A stretch of DNA of 64,000 nt from Bacteroidales bacterium (GCA_021738565.1 JAIPBT010000008.1:1-64000), one strand, 5' to 3'; shown: positions 30,190-40,186, counted from the stretch's first letter. Numbers and translations: made by a program. Notes: a model not told the origin generated them from the letters alone.

Positions 30190-30341
30190 ATATAGTGCTT
30201 GTCAATATAGTTGGAGTGGCTGGATCATAAAGTTCGAGAGCAAAGCGCGTAAAAATCTTAAACCGCAGTATACTAACGTATTCGAGGATTTAAGATTTTT
30301 GCAGCAATGCAGCTATCGGACTTTATGGACAGACACTATAT
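30190..30341 (-). mobile_element. Short interspersed element family A, copy A2 (core 30194-30337, 144 bp, plus ATAT flanking repeats)
   Basis: AGTGCTTGTCAATATAGT...ACTTTATGGACAGACACT; ATAT at 30190-30193 and 30338-30341. Confidence 0.88.
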
Positions 30342-32642
30342 AGCTTCTAATAAATCATCATCTCTCTGACTTTTCAGTTTTGTTGTTACAGGTTCCAGGA
30401 ATTTAAATTTATATTTCAGTACCAATGCAGGTAAAACTACGAGAGCTCCTGCAAGACAGCTGAATATACTCACAACCACAAGGATGCCAAAAAAGCGGAT
30501 TGGGGTAAATGATGATATGATCAGTATAATGAATCCCACTATAACTGAGAAGGCGTTGAAGATTATTCCTCTTCCCGTGGTGGTTAATGTGGTTATTACA
30601 GCCTCTTTTTTGGGCCGGTGCTGCTGTCTTTCTTCCCTGTATCTCCACAAAAAATGTATGGTATAGTCAACACCAACACCGATCATGATTGAAGACAAAA
30701 GGGCGGTTGCCACATCCAGGTTGACGCCTGTGATCCCCATGAGCCCGAAAAGGATGATGATTGAGATCCCAAGCGGGATAATACTTATCATTCCGGCCTT
30801 CAGGGATTTGAATATTACAGAGAGGATGATAAAGACGATGAGCATGGCAATACTCAGGGAATAGAACTGGCCCTGCACAACTTTGCTTGCAAGCTGGCTC
30901 CTTACAAACCCGTACCCTCCCACAGCGGTAACATGCGGGTCATCTTTGGTAATCTCTTTGATCCTGACGATGATGTTGTTGACCACTTTGTTATGTACAC
31001 TATTGATCCTGATGAGCATATGGGAATGTTCATAACCAAAATCCACCAGTTGGTCGAGGTCTTCGGTATTGCCATTCATACTGTACAGTTCCATGAATTG
31101 AGCTACGGCATTTCTCATGGGAGGTATCGCATTGAAAAGCGGATCACCCGGGTCATAGAGGGCTTTGCTTATTTCTTTGATCACATCCGGGAAAGACATT
31201 ACCAGGTCGATTTCTTCCACTTTCAATAATTCCTTTTCATAGCTTTCAATAGAACCAAGCATTGCCGGATCCAGCATATCACCTTCAAACAGGATGGAAA
31301 GATTTTCCGATCCCCCGTATTTTGAATTGATCAGTTTGGAACCCTGTTTTACCGGGTGTTTATCGAGAAAGAAATTTTCTTCATTGGAGTCTACCTTGAG
31401 GAAGGCTATTCCCGTACCAATGGCAATGGTCAGGATGAGGGCAACCACCGGTATCCTTCTATATTTTGATGTAATAAAAAATGCGAGTCTGTTCAGGAAA
31501 TTGTTTCTTTGTAAGACAGATCTTTTTTGAAGTGCCGGCAATGGTTTGGAAGGTTTCAGCAGTGACAGAATGGCCGGAAGCAGGACAATGCTGTAAACCA
31601 ATGCAAAAACAATACCTATCCCTGCAATTAAGGCCATCTGGCGTGCAGGGATCATGGTATGTGCAAGAAGGGCCATGATCCCGGCTATGGTCGTTATGCC
31701 GGTCAGCACTATCGGTCTCCACAGTTTTTTTGCAATGATCAATGCAATCTCTTTCATGGTATGGTTGTTGTCCCCTGCATTGATCTCCTGGTATTTTGCC
31801 ATGATATGTATTCCGTAGTCATTTGCAATGGCAATCAGCATAATCGGAACCAACAGGGTAATAAAGTAGAACTGCCAGCCGATAAGGGGGATAAGGGACA
31901 GAGCAATTGTGGTGGACATAATAACCACAAGGAAAGGCATGATCACTCCCCTGGGCTCCCTGAATACAAAAAAGAGAAAAATGGTCATCAACAGCAATGC
32001 AGCAGGTACAAGTATGAGCGCGTCCCTTTTGATGTCCTTGTTCATTTCCTGTCTGAGGTAGGGCAGTCCGCCATAAAAAACATCCTCCTTACCCGGGTAC
32101 TCTTCCAGCAATGAGTGAACTGCCATGAATACACTGTCTTCATCAGCATTCTCTGCGAGAGAGGCAATAATGGCCGAAGACCGAAAATCATCTGCTACAA
32201 CGATATTCATCACAAGTTCGTTCCCTGCAAGTGTTTCCTTTAACTCGTCGGTTTCTTCGAGGGTCCGCGGAATACGTTTGATCGCAGGTTCAACGTACAT
32301 TATGCCATCCTTTCCATAGATGTGGTTTGAGCTGAAAAGCGAATTGGTTTTTCGAATGCCATTGATGCGTCCAATCCCCCGGTCGATATTTTTTATCCTC
32401 TTCAGACTGTTTGCATTGATGATGTTTTCTGTTTTGAAGATGATCATGACAATATCCTGGTTGCCAAATTTTTCCTCTATACGATTCGTGGCAACCATGC
32501 TTTCCATTGTTTCAGGAAAGTAATTTTTCAGGTCAGGATCAATTGAAATATTTTTCAATTGCAGTGCCAGAACGGTGGTCAGCAAAAAACTTGCAATTAT
32601 TAATGGCCACCTGTATTTGATTATTCCTCGCATTTTATACAA
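30336..32642 (-). CDS. RND/MMPL family transporter
   Basis: Two 6-TM repeats; ANDYGIHIMAKYQE and GVDYTIHFLWRYREE motifs. Confidence 0.88.
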   Translation of the reverse strand: MYKMRGIIKYRWPLIIASFLLTTVLALQLKNISIDPDLKNYFPETMESMVATNRIEEKFGNQDIVMIIFKTENIINANSLKRIKNIDRGIGRINGIRKTNSLFSSNHIYGKDGIMYVEPAIKRIPRTLEETDELKETLAGNELVMNIVVADDFRSSAIIASLAENADEDSVFMAVHSLLEEYPGKEDVFYGGLPYLRQEMNKDIKRDALILVPAALLLMTIFLFFVFREPRGVIMPFLVVIMSTTIALSLIPLIGWQFYFITLLVPIMLIAIANDYGIHIMAKYQEINAGDNNHTMKEIALIIAKKLWRPIVLTGITTIAGIMALLAHTMIPARQMALIAGIGIVFALVYSIVLLPAILSLLKPSKPLPALQKRSVLQRNNFLNRLAFFITSKYRRIPVVALILTIAIGTGIAFLKVDSNEENFFLDKHPVKQGSKLINSKYGGSENLSILFEGDMLDPAMLGSIESYEKELLKVEEIDLVMSFPDVIKEISKALYDPGDPLFNAIPPMRNAVAQFMELYSMNGNTEDLDQLVDFGYEHSHMLIRINSVHNKVVNNIIVRIKEITKDDPHVTAVGGYGFVRSQLASKVVQGQFYSLSIAMLIVFIILSVIFKSLKAGMISIIPLGISIIILFGLMGITGVNLDVATALLSSIMIGVGVDYTIHFLWRYREERQQHRPKKEAVITTLTTTGRGIIFNAFSVIVGFIILIISSFTPIRFFGILVVVSIFSCLAGALVVLPALVLKYKFKFLEPVTTKLKSQRDDDLLEAI

Positions 32643-32659
32643 ATTATATTTGGGTGAAA

Positions 32660-34063
32660 CTAAAATCTCAGATCAAGCATCATATATAATGCATTGAGTT
32701 CAGGACCTGCCAGTGCATACAGAGAATTGTCCTTGCCATACAGGTAATAGCCGCCGAAACGTGCAGACAAACCATCTGTAATGTTGAATTTAAGTGAGGG
32801 CATCATGGTCAGTTCACTCGCTGAAAAATTATACATTCCGGGAATATCTATTGTTAATAATTCATGAAACAGATGAATTGACATGGACGCGTATACAGCA
32901 TGATAAAACTCTTTGGCCTGGTAATTATAGAGTCTGTTAAATCCATCCGTCTGTTCTGTTATATATTCATTCACGATGGTCAAATCGGGAGCAGTGCCGG
33001 GCGGAAAAATCCCGGAAGGGTCGGGAAATTCATCTGTAATTCCGGAAACATCCACCTCATTTTTTTCGAAATCAAGAATGTATTTACCATAATATCCGGC
33101 GATCACAGTAATGTTTGAACCCGATTGTTCTATTTCAGCCGTGTAGGAGATCTCCGGAAATGTATGAGAAACATTCAGATCTTCAACAGGTTGCAACCAA
33201 CCGGCTTCGGCTCTGATCAGGTAATTTCCCAGGGGCACTGTCAAATTCAGACCGGCAGAATTTATTTTGTATGGTTTTTTCTTTAGAAGGATCATTTCCG
33301 GTTGCATCGTCAGGCTATCAAATACTGCGGTATCTGTATGGATCGATGGAGTGTTCCTGTATCCGTGAAAGAATGACAAAGACATATCAAAATAACCGGT
33401 TCGCACATCGTAATTAAACCTGTAGCCACTGTTTTCCAGGGTCAGAGGCACGGGATCATGGTCATGGAATTCCAGGTATTCCGGAAATTCAAATACATCC
33501 GTTAGAAGTTCAGAAGGGACATATGCGGGCATCCAGACTACCTGAAGAGAAGTTGAGTTACTGAGGATCAATTTGGTTTGTAGGGCCCAGGTTCCCAACC
33601 TGAGGTCATCTTCAATTGGCGAACGGAATGCGGGATCCTGCGGTGATGATTGATCAGAAGGATTAATAAAGGAGGTGGCTCCCCATGCCATGATCTGCTT
33701 TCCTGCCTTGAGTTGCAGAGGTCCGAGGTATAGATTAACATAGGCTTCCCGCAATTCGAGTTCCGTGAATGGAGCATTGAATTCATTTCCTGTTCTAATT
33801 CTCATTTCAGCATAAGCATCGCCATATTCCCCTGCCTTTGCGTCTGCTGAAAGCCCCATCTGGCTGTAGATGCTTTGAAGGTAAAGTTCATCATCATTGT
33901 TTTTCCCTCCATATACAACGCTTCTTGCGAAACCATTGATAGTTACGTTTTCGAGGGCAAGTGAATCACTTTTACCCAGTGAGGATTCAAACAGTCCCTG
34001 GGAAAACAGATCTCCGGTCAGAAGGGCATGGATACCAATGAGAACTACAATGTGTTTTACCAT
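32660..34063 (-). CDS. DUF1302-like outer membrane beta-barrel protein
   Basis: Signal peptide; LREAYVNLYLGPLQLKAGKQIMAWGATSFINPSDQSS; C-terminal DLRF; same operon as MMPL and LolA-like genes. Confidence 0.65.
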   Translation of the reverse strand: MVKHIVVLIGIHALLTGDLFSQGLFESSLGKSDSLALENVTINGFARSVVYGGKNNDDELYLQSIYSQMGLSADAKAGEYGDAYAEMRIRTGNEFNAPFTELELREAYVNLYLGPLQLKAGKQIMAWGATSFINPSDQSSPQDPAFRSPIEDDLRLGTWALQTKLILSNSTSLQVVWMPAYVPSELLTDVFEFPEYLEFHDHDPVPLTLENSGYRFNYDVRTGYFDMSLSFFHGYRNTPSIHTDTAVFDSLTMQPEMILLKKKPYKINSAGLNLTVPLGNYLIRAEAGWLQPVEDLNVSHTFPEISYTAEIEQSGSNITVIAGYYGKYILDFEKNEVDVSGITDEFPDPSGIFPPGTAPDLTIVNEYITEQTDGFNRLYNYQAKEFYHAVYASMSIHLFHELLTIDIPGMYNFSASELTMMPSLKFNITDGLSARFGGYYLYGKDNSLYALAGPELNALYMMLDLRF

Positions 34064-34221
34064 GAGATAAACTTTGATTCAAAAGTACAATAGAGATTGT
34101 TGCTCATCGTCCTGACTGAGTGGGATGTCCCAGTAAATTTTATATTGATGGTGCTGACTTAGCGGTTTGGCCCTCAATTCAGTAATAAAATATTTCTAAT
34201 TTTGAATTCCCCGGATCGATT

Positions 34222-34263
34222 AAATAGTGTCAGAAAGAAAACTCATATTATCAAGCACTAAAT
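34222..34263 (+). mobile_element. Short interspersed element family B, minimal copy B2 (core 34226-34259, 34 bp, plus AAAT flanking repeats)
   Basis: AGTGTCAGAAAGAAAACTCATATTATCAAGCACT; AAAT at 34222-34225 and 34260-34263. Confidence 0.82.
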
Positions 34264-34312
34264 AAGATGAAATACAGCCGGGATTCACACAAAGCTTAAT
34301 AAATTAACTACG

Positions 34313-35707
34313 ATGATGCTTGTAAGAGAATTGGTTGATCACATCAATGCAACAATAGAACGGCAGCGGCGCCATTTCCTGGAAGGAAAGACTTTTCCCC
34401 TCTTGTACAGGAAAGAAAATCTGGCCAGGTTGAAAAGGATTCTCAAAGAGAATGAGAAGGAAATTGCCGAGGCAGTTTACAAAGATTTTGGAAAATCCTA
34501 TTTCGAGGTAATGGAAAATGAATTGGGACTTGTTTATGCAGAGATATCGGTGCATCTGCGCCGACTTGGAAAGTGGGCCAAACCGGCAAAGCCACCCACC
34601 TCGCTGATCAATTTACCTGGTCAAAGCAGGGTTTACCCCGTTCCATTTGGCAATTCCCTGGTCATTTCACCCTGGAATTACCCGGTTCAGCTGGCATTGA
34701 ATCCTGTGGTATCTGCCATATCCGCGGGAAATACCATCATTTTAAAACCAAGCGAAGTTGCAGGACATACTTCAAACATGCTTGCAAAGATAATCAATGA
34801 GAACTTTCCGGCTGAACTTTTTCATGTAGTGGAAGGTGGGCCGGAAGTTGCCTCGGAATTATTGAAAAACCGATTTGACAAAATATTTTTTACAGGAAGT
34901 ACAAGGGTTGGGAAGATCATTATGAAGGCTGCAGCAGAATTCCTCACCCCGGTAACGCTTGAGCTTGGGGGAAAAAATCCCACCATCGTGCTGCATGATT
35001 GCGATATAAAAATGACCGCAAAAAGAATTGTATGGGGAAAATTCCATAACAGCGGACAGGCTTGTGTGTCGCCGGATCACATTTATGTACATGAATCCAT
35101 TGCCGGGCAGTTAGTTGAGGAGATGAAAATTAACATACGGAAGAACTATGGAGACAATCCTGAGGCCAGTGAGGCTTTGACCGGGATCATTGATGACAGG
35201 CACTACAACCGCTTAATGGGGTTCATTGATAATGAAAGGATCGAGATCGGGGGACGTGGACTTGCGGAGTCCAGGTTCATTGAGCCAACTATTATAAGCC
35301 GGGTCATGCATAATGACAGCATAATGAAAGAAGAGGTGTTCGGTCCGATTATGCCTGTACTCACATTTTCTGATCTGGACAATTTGATTGAAAGCCTTAA
35401 AAGCAAACCTTCACCACTTGCATTGTATATTTTTACAAGAAATATCAGTAAGGCAAAAAAAATTCAGCGTGAATTCAGAAGTGGGGGAGGTATGATCAAT
35501 GATACCGTGGTTTATTTTGTGAACAATACCACTCCTTTCGGAGGTATAGGTGACAGTGGAATGGGCCATTACCACGGGAAAGCAGGTTTTGATTGTTTCA
35601 GTCATAAAAAGACAGTCATAAAAAAACCACTCTGGTTCGAATTGTGGATAAAATATCCACCTTATACCAGGTTCAAGCTCAGGCTTATTAAGGCATTCCT
35701 GAAATAG
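34313..35707 (+). CDS. Aldehyde dehydrogenase family protein
   Basis: VISPWNYPVQLALNP, FFTGSTRVGKIIM, VTLELGGKNPTIV, NSGQACVSPDHIYV motifs. Confidence 0.93.
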   Translation: MMLVRELVDHINATIERQRRHFLEGKTFPLLYRKENLARLKRILKENEKEIAEAVYKDFGKSYFEVMENELGLVYAEISVHLRRLGKWAKPAKPPTSLINLPGQSRVYPVPFGNSLVISPWNYPVQLALNPVVSAISAGNTIILKPSEVAGHTSNMLAKIINENFPAELFHVVEGGPEVASELLKNRFDKIFFTGSTRVGKIIMKAAAEFLTPVTLELGGKNPTIVLHDCDIKMTAKRIVWGKFHNSGQACVSPDHIYVHESIAGQLVEEMKINIRKNYGDNPEASEALTGIIDDRHYNRLMGFIDNERIEIGGRGLAESRFIEPTIISRVMHNDSIMKEEVFGPIMPVLTFSDLDNLIESLKSKPSPLALYIFTRNISKAKKIQREFRSGGGMINDTVVYFVNNTTPFGGIGDSGMGHYHGKAGFDCFSHKKTVIKKPLWFELWIKYPPYTRFKLRLIKAFLK

Positions 35708-35733
35708 AAAAAGGATAAAGGGAATTCAAATTG

Positions 35734-36858
35734 TTAATCAGATGCTTCGTGTTGGATGCTTTTTAAATATTGACTGGGGGTAATTCCGGTTAATTTCTTG
35801 AATATGGTATTGAAGGCAGATTTGCTGTTGAAACCGCTGTCATAGGCAATGGCCAGAATGGTAAAATTATCGTACTGGTTGTTCTTCATCCTTCTTTTAA
35901 CTTCTTCAACACGGTATTCATTGATCAGCATATAGAAATTCTTCCCCAGTTCTTCATTAATGATCTCGGTGATGAAATGTCGGGGTATATCCAAAGCTTT
36001 AGACAGGTCTCCGATCGTAAGATCACCTTCAAGATATGGTTTATCGCTTTCAAGGTATTGAAGGATCCCGTTCTTGTATTTTTCAATGTCCTTCTTTTTA
36101 AGACCAGACCTGCTGTATCTTTTTACCTTTTCTTCATGGGCAATTGGGCGATCAGGTAGTATCCGCATCTCTTCAAAAATATAGGGCTGGTTAAAACCAT
36201 AGAAACCATACAGAAAGGCAAAAATTGTGAGTCCGATAAAGGAGAGTTCATATGGATCAAACGGCATGAAATTCAGCAGGATATCAAATAATCCAAAAAT
36301 AAAAACAAGTACATAACTTATATAGAAAGTTATTGAAAGTCCAAGCAGCCATTGCAGTGTAACCTTGCCTGAGGAATAGCTGATAACGTTTTTAAGGTTT
36401 TGCTGGTGCTTGTATATTACCACGAATGTAGCTATGCTGTATGCTGTTACTGAAATAAAAAACGAGATACTGTAAATGATGCGCAGGGAGATGAACCTGT
36501 CTGTAAGTAAAAATCCCTTGGTGCCTTCCATTACAGGCTTGTTAAGGAATATCAGTGATACAATGAAAAATACAGCAAATGGAGCAAAGTGCCAGAGGTA
36601 CCTGTAATTAAAGGTTGGTGTCTGGGAGGTTTCCATTTTTGCATAAAGGAACATCAGGGGGCCATAGGTAAAAGGCAACACTTTCAGTGAGTACAGTTCG
36701 ATCCGTGTTGAATCAATGAGCACAATAACCATTTCTATGCAAATGAGGAAAAACCAGGCTGCAAGCACCTGGTTGGCCATGATCCTCGGCTTTTTGGTTG
36801 CAATAAGCAGACCTGCAAAAAAAGCCTGTGATATTCCAATGTATAGGATCTCCTTCAT
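35734..36858 (-). CDS. AraC-family regulator with N-terminal membrane domain
   Basis: Multiple TM segments then HTH (LAIAYDSGFNSKSAFNTIFKKLTGITPSQYLKS). Confidence 0.88.
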   Translation of the reverse strand: MKEILYIGISQAFFAGLLIATKKPRIMANQVLAAWFFLICIEMVIVLIDSTRIELYSLKVLPFTYGPLMFLYAKMETSQTPTFNYRYLWHFAPFAVFFIVSLIFLNKPVMEGTKGFLLTDRFISLRIIYSISFFISVTAYSIATFVVIYKHQQNLKNVISYSSGKVTLQWLLGLSITFYISYVLVFIFGLFDILLNFMPFDPYELSFIGLTIFAFLYGFYGFNQPYIFEEMRILPDRPIAHEEKVKRYSRSGLKKKDIEKYKNGILQYLESDKPYLEGDLTIGDLSKALDIPRHFITEIINEELGKNFYMLINEYRVEEVKRRMKNNQYDNFTILAIAYDSGFNSKSAFNTIFKKLTGITPSQYLKSIQHEASD

Positions 36859-37024
36859 ATTGTACCGAAGGTATAAAAAAATAGTCTGATCGGTACTATA
36901 CGGATCTTAAATGCATACGTACAGGAAACCGGAAAAATGACCCGGCTACCGGATTTATATCCCTGAAACAGGTATTTGCTGTTAATAATTTTAATTTTGA
37001 AATCAATGTTAACTTATCTACTTT

Positions 37025-37204
37025 TAACCTGAATTATTCATGAGTTTTTCGTGATGAGAATTCAGAGCGCCAAGCGTTAAGGGAAGCGCAAACTTTCGGC
37101 TCGCAGGAATAGCCTGGTTATTTTGAGAACCGAAAGTTGAGCATTCTCTTTAATCGCAGGCGATATGGATTCGTAACAGATCAATTCGTGAATAATTCAG
37201 GTTA
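37025..37204. mobile_element. TA-flanked MITE-like element family C, long copy C1 (core 37027-37202, 176 bp)
   Basis: 16-bp perfect terminal inverted repeat TAACCTGAATTATTCA / TGAATAATTCAGGTTA; internal hairpin AACTTTCGG / CCGAAAGTT. Confidence 0.8.
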
Positions 37205-37237
37205 GAAGCTGATTTTTAAAGTTTAATTCAACCAGAG

Positions 37238-38113
37238 ATGAGCGTACTTCTTAATAAGGATTCAAAAGTAATTGTGCAGGGATTTACAGGAAGCGAAGGG
37301 ACATTTCACGCGCAGCAGATGATAGAATATGGAACCAATGTTGTTGGAGGAGTTACACCGGGTAAAGGAGGTCAGCGGCACCTCGACAGGCCTGTTTTCA
37401 ATACAGTGGAAGACGCCGTGAATGGTACGGGAGCCGATACATCTGTAATTTTTGTCCCCCCTGCATTTGCAGCTGATGCGATCATGGAAGCGGCCGATGC
37501 CGGAATTAAGCTTGTGGTGTGCATTACTGAAGGTATTCCCACACTTGATATGGTCAGGGTAAAAGAGTACCTTGGCAAGCGGGATACGCGGCTGGTGGGC
37601 CCCAATTGCCCGGGTGTGATCACCCCGGGTGGATCAAAAGTGGGAATAATGCCTGGTTTCATACATGAGAAGGGGTGTATCGGAATCGTTTCCAGATCCG
37701 GAACATTGACATATGAAGCTGTTGATCAAATCACGAAACAGGGCCTGGGACAGTCCACATGTATCGGGATAGGAGGCGATCCTATTATCGGAACAACCAC
37801 AAAAGAGGCGGTGCAATTATTAATGGAAGATGAACAAACAAAAGGAATCATCATGATCGGGGAGATCGGGGGAAGCATGGAAGCCGATGCAGCATACTGG
37901 ATAAAAGATCACGGGGCCAAACCTGTTGTGGGATTCATTGCCGGGCAGACGGCTCCCAAGGGAAGGAGAATGGGCCATGCAGGAGCAATAGTTGGAGGAG
38001 CATCTGATACTGCGGAAGCAAAAATGAAGATCATGCGGGAATGCGGTATCCATGTGGTTGAATCTCCTGCAGATATTGGAAAAAGAATGTCAGAACTGAT
38101 TCAGAAGCAATAA
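37238..38113 (+). CDS. sucD: Succinate-CoA ligase subunit alpha
   Basis: [51 protein letters not shown]. Confidence 0.95.
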   Translation: MSVLLNKDSKVIVQGFTGSEGTFHAQQMIEYGTNVVGGVTPGKGGQRHLDRPVFNTVEDAVNGTGADTSVIFVPPAFAADAIMEAADAGIKLVVCITEGIPTLDMVRVKEYLGKRDTRLVGPNCPGVITPGGSKVGIMPGFIHEKGCIGIVSRSGTLTYEAVDQITKQGLGQSTCIGIGGDPIIGTTTKEAVQLLMEDEQTKGIIMIGEIGGSMEADAAYWIKDHGAKPVVGFIAGQTAPKGRRMGHAGAIVGGASDTAEAKMKIMRECGIHVVESPADIGKRMSELIQKQ

Positions 38114-38129
38114 AAAGATAAAGCATAAA

Positions 38130-38873
38130 ATGGAATTACTAAAAGAAAAAGTTGCATTGATAACAGGCGCTGCACGCGGAATAGGCAGAAAAATTGCGGA
38201 AGAGTACGCAAAAGAGGGTGCAGATATAGCTTTTACAGATCTTAAGCGAGATGAAAACATGGAGGCTCTTGAAAAGGAGCTGTCCGGTCTTGGCGTAAAA
38301 TGCAAGGGTTATGCAAGCGATGCCAGTGATTTTGAAGCTGCCCATAAAACGGCAGAGGAAGTTTTCAATGATTTTGGCAGGATTGATATACTGGTGAATA
38401 ATGCAGGTATTACAAGGGATACGCTCCTTATGAGAATGGAAGAGGAGATGTGGGACCTTGTTATAAAGGTTAATTTAAAATCTGTATTCAATTTCACCAA
38501 AGCTGTCCAGAAATATATGCTTAAGGCCCGCACCGGTTCGATCATCAACATGAGTTCCGTTGTTGGGGTGAATGGCAATGCCGGACAGTCTAATTACTCT
38601 GCTTCCAAGGCCGGTATTATTGGCTTTACAAAATCCGTTGCTAAGGAATTGGGGTCCCGCAACATACGCTGTAATGCCGTTGCTCCGGGTTTTATAATCA
38701 CTGCTATGACCGATAAGTTGCCCGATGATGTAAAAGAGCAATGGATAAAGACCATTCCACTGAGAAGGGGAGGAGTTCCTGAAGATGTTGCCAGGGTATG
38801 CATTTTCCTCGGGTCAGGACTTTCATCATATGTAACCGGGCAAACTATTTCTGTGTGTGGAGGTATGAGCTAA
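38130..38873 (+). CDS. fabG: 3-oxoacyl-ACP reductase FabG
   Basis: SDR motifs TGAARGIGRKIAEEYA, NNAGITRDTLLMRM, YSASKAGIIGFTKS. Confidence 0.93.
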   Translation: MELLKEKVALITGAARGIGRKIAEEYAKEGADIAFTDLKRDENMEALEKELSGLGVKCKGYASDASDFEAAHKTAEEVFNDFGRIDILVNNAGITRDTLLMRMEEEMWDLVIKVNLKSVFNFTKAVQKYMLKARTGSIINMSSVVGVNGNAGQSNYSASKAGIIGFTKSVAKELGSRNIRCNAVAPGFIITAMTDKLPDDVKEQWIKTIPLRRGGVPEDVARVCIFLGSGLSSYVTGQTISVCGGMS

Positions 38874-39880
38874 TTGCAGGCGGTACAAGGAATCTTTGTA
38901 TTGCCTTTTTCGGTGTTCTGCTATTTTCCAGCTGTACAGGTCCGAAGAGTATTGTTAATGTCGAAATACTGGAACCTGCCGGAATCACTTACCCGGAAAA
39001 TGTGCAAAGGATCGGGTACCTCAACCATGCTCCGCTGTCCAGGGATTCTTACAATGGGTTTTCTGAAGAATTTGACCCCGTATCTTTAAGGATCATCGAT
39101 ACAATGGTCTGCAAAAATCTACAGAAAGGTTTCTTAGATGGCATAAAAAATACTGAATTGAGTTACCTTGACAGTATATTGTTCCTTGAATTTAGGAGAA
39201 AGGATACAACCGCCAGAACACAGCCGCTGACAAACAGGATACTTGAAACGGTTTTTAATACAAAGAACCTGGATGCACTCATCATACTTGATTATTATGC
39301 GGTTGATATTTCCAGGTCATATTCGCATTACAGCCTGATGACAGCCTCATTTGTAGAGGAATACAAGCTTATTATGGAAGTTGCTTACAGAACCGTTGTA
39401 AAGAATAATGACGAACCGCTGGACAAATACGTATCAAAGGACACGCTGTATTTTATGAATGAGTCAAGTATGCCCAGTTCTACTTATTTACATGCTTCAG
39501 ATGTAATCAGGAGCGGTGCCTACGAATTTGGATATGCCTATGGTATGCGGCATATTCCTGTATGGAACCAGGTTTCCAGGGTGGTCTTCAGGGGAAGAGA
39601 GGAAGAATTGAGACAGGCAGCCGCGCATACGGACATGGGAAACTGGGATGCAGCACTTCAAATATGGACTGCCCTGCTGTCAAGTGAAGACCAGCATCTT
39701 GCTGCCAAAGCAGCCCACAATATTGCGGTGTATTACGAACTTGAAGATGATGTTGAAACAGCATTGGGGTATGCTTCCAAAGCTGTTGAATTGTGGGTCA
39801 ATCATTACACCGAACTGTACAAACAGGAATTGAAAATCCGCTATATGAACAGGGAGGATCTGTTAAAACAGGTAAGGTAG
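38798..39880 (+). CDS. DUF6340-like lipoprotein with TPR-like C-terminus; true start uncertain (downstream of 38798)
   Basis: Lipobox LLFSSC; C-terminal TPR-like MGNWDAALQIWTALL...ALGYASKAVELW; stop codon formed at the boundary of element A3. Confidence 0.6.
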   Translation: MHFPRVRTFIICNRANYFCVWRYELIAGGTRNLCIAFFGVLLFSSCTGPKSIVNVEILEPAGITYPENVQRIGYLNHAPLSRDSYNGFSEEFDPVSLRIIDTMVCKNLQKGFLDGIKNTELSYLDSILFLEFRRKDTTARTQPLTNRILETVFNTKNLDALIILDYYAVDISRSYSHYSLMTASFVEEYKLIMEVAYRTVVKNNDEPLDKYVSKDTLYFMNESSMPSSTYLHASDVIRSGAYEFGYAYGMRHIPVWNQVSRVVFRGREEELRQAAAHTDMGNWDAALQIWTALLSSEDQHLAAKAAHNIAVYYELEDDVETALGYASKAVELWVNHYTELYKQELKIRYMNREDLLKQVR

Positions 39881-40068
39881 TGACTGTCCATAATGTCCGT
39901 TTGCTGCGTTACGCTTGTCGGAAAATTGCTCATCCCGATAATATATCGGGACTCCGCATTTCCCAACTTCGCAGGCCTTGCAAACGAACATTATGATCCA
40001 GCCACCCGACTTTATTGACAAGCACTTTGTAGTGCTATTCGACTTTATTGACAGACACCAGGTAAGGT
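39869..40068 (+). mobile_element. Composite family A element A3 (core 39879-40059) with 10-bp flanking direct repeat CAGGTAAGGT
   Basis: AGTGACTGTCCATAATGTCCG...ACTTTATTGACAAGCACT, then TTGT, then AGTGCTATTCGACTTTATTGACAGACACC; CAGGTAAGGT at 39869-39878 and 40059-40068. Confidence 0.78.
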
Positions 40069-40186
40069 GCATTTTTCAGAGGATGCATACAAAGACGATA
40101 TCCCCAAAAAATCAGATTGGCTGTTATTTTTGTGATTATTCTGAATGAACTGTTAATTTTGCTGACCAATAATACCGGATCTTAAT

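Noticed and set aside
38798-38873. DUF6340-like ORF starting at 38798 inside fabG
   Set aside because: The N-terminal extension overlaps conserved fabG; the real start is probably an alternative codon near 38850-38880, so the ORF-track start is not trusted.
39793-40072. ORFs of 67 and 69 aa spanning element A3
   Set aside because: They run through the non-coding repeat element and its palindromes.
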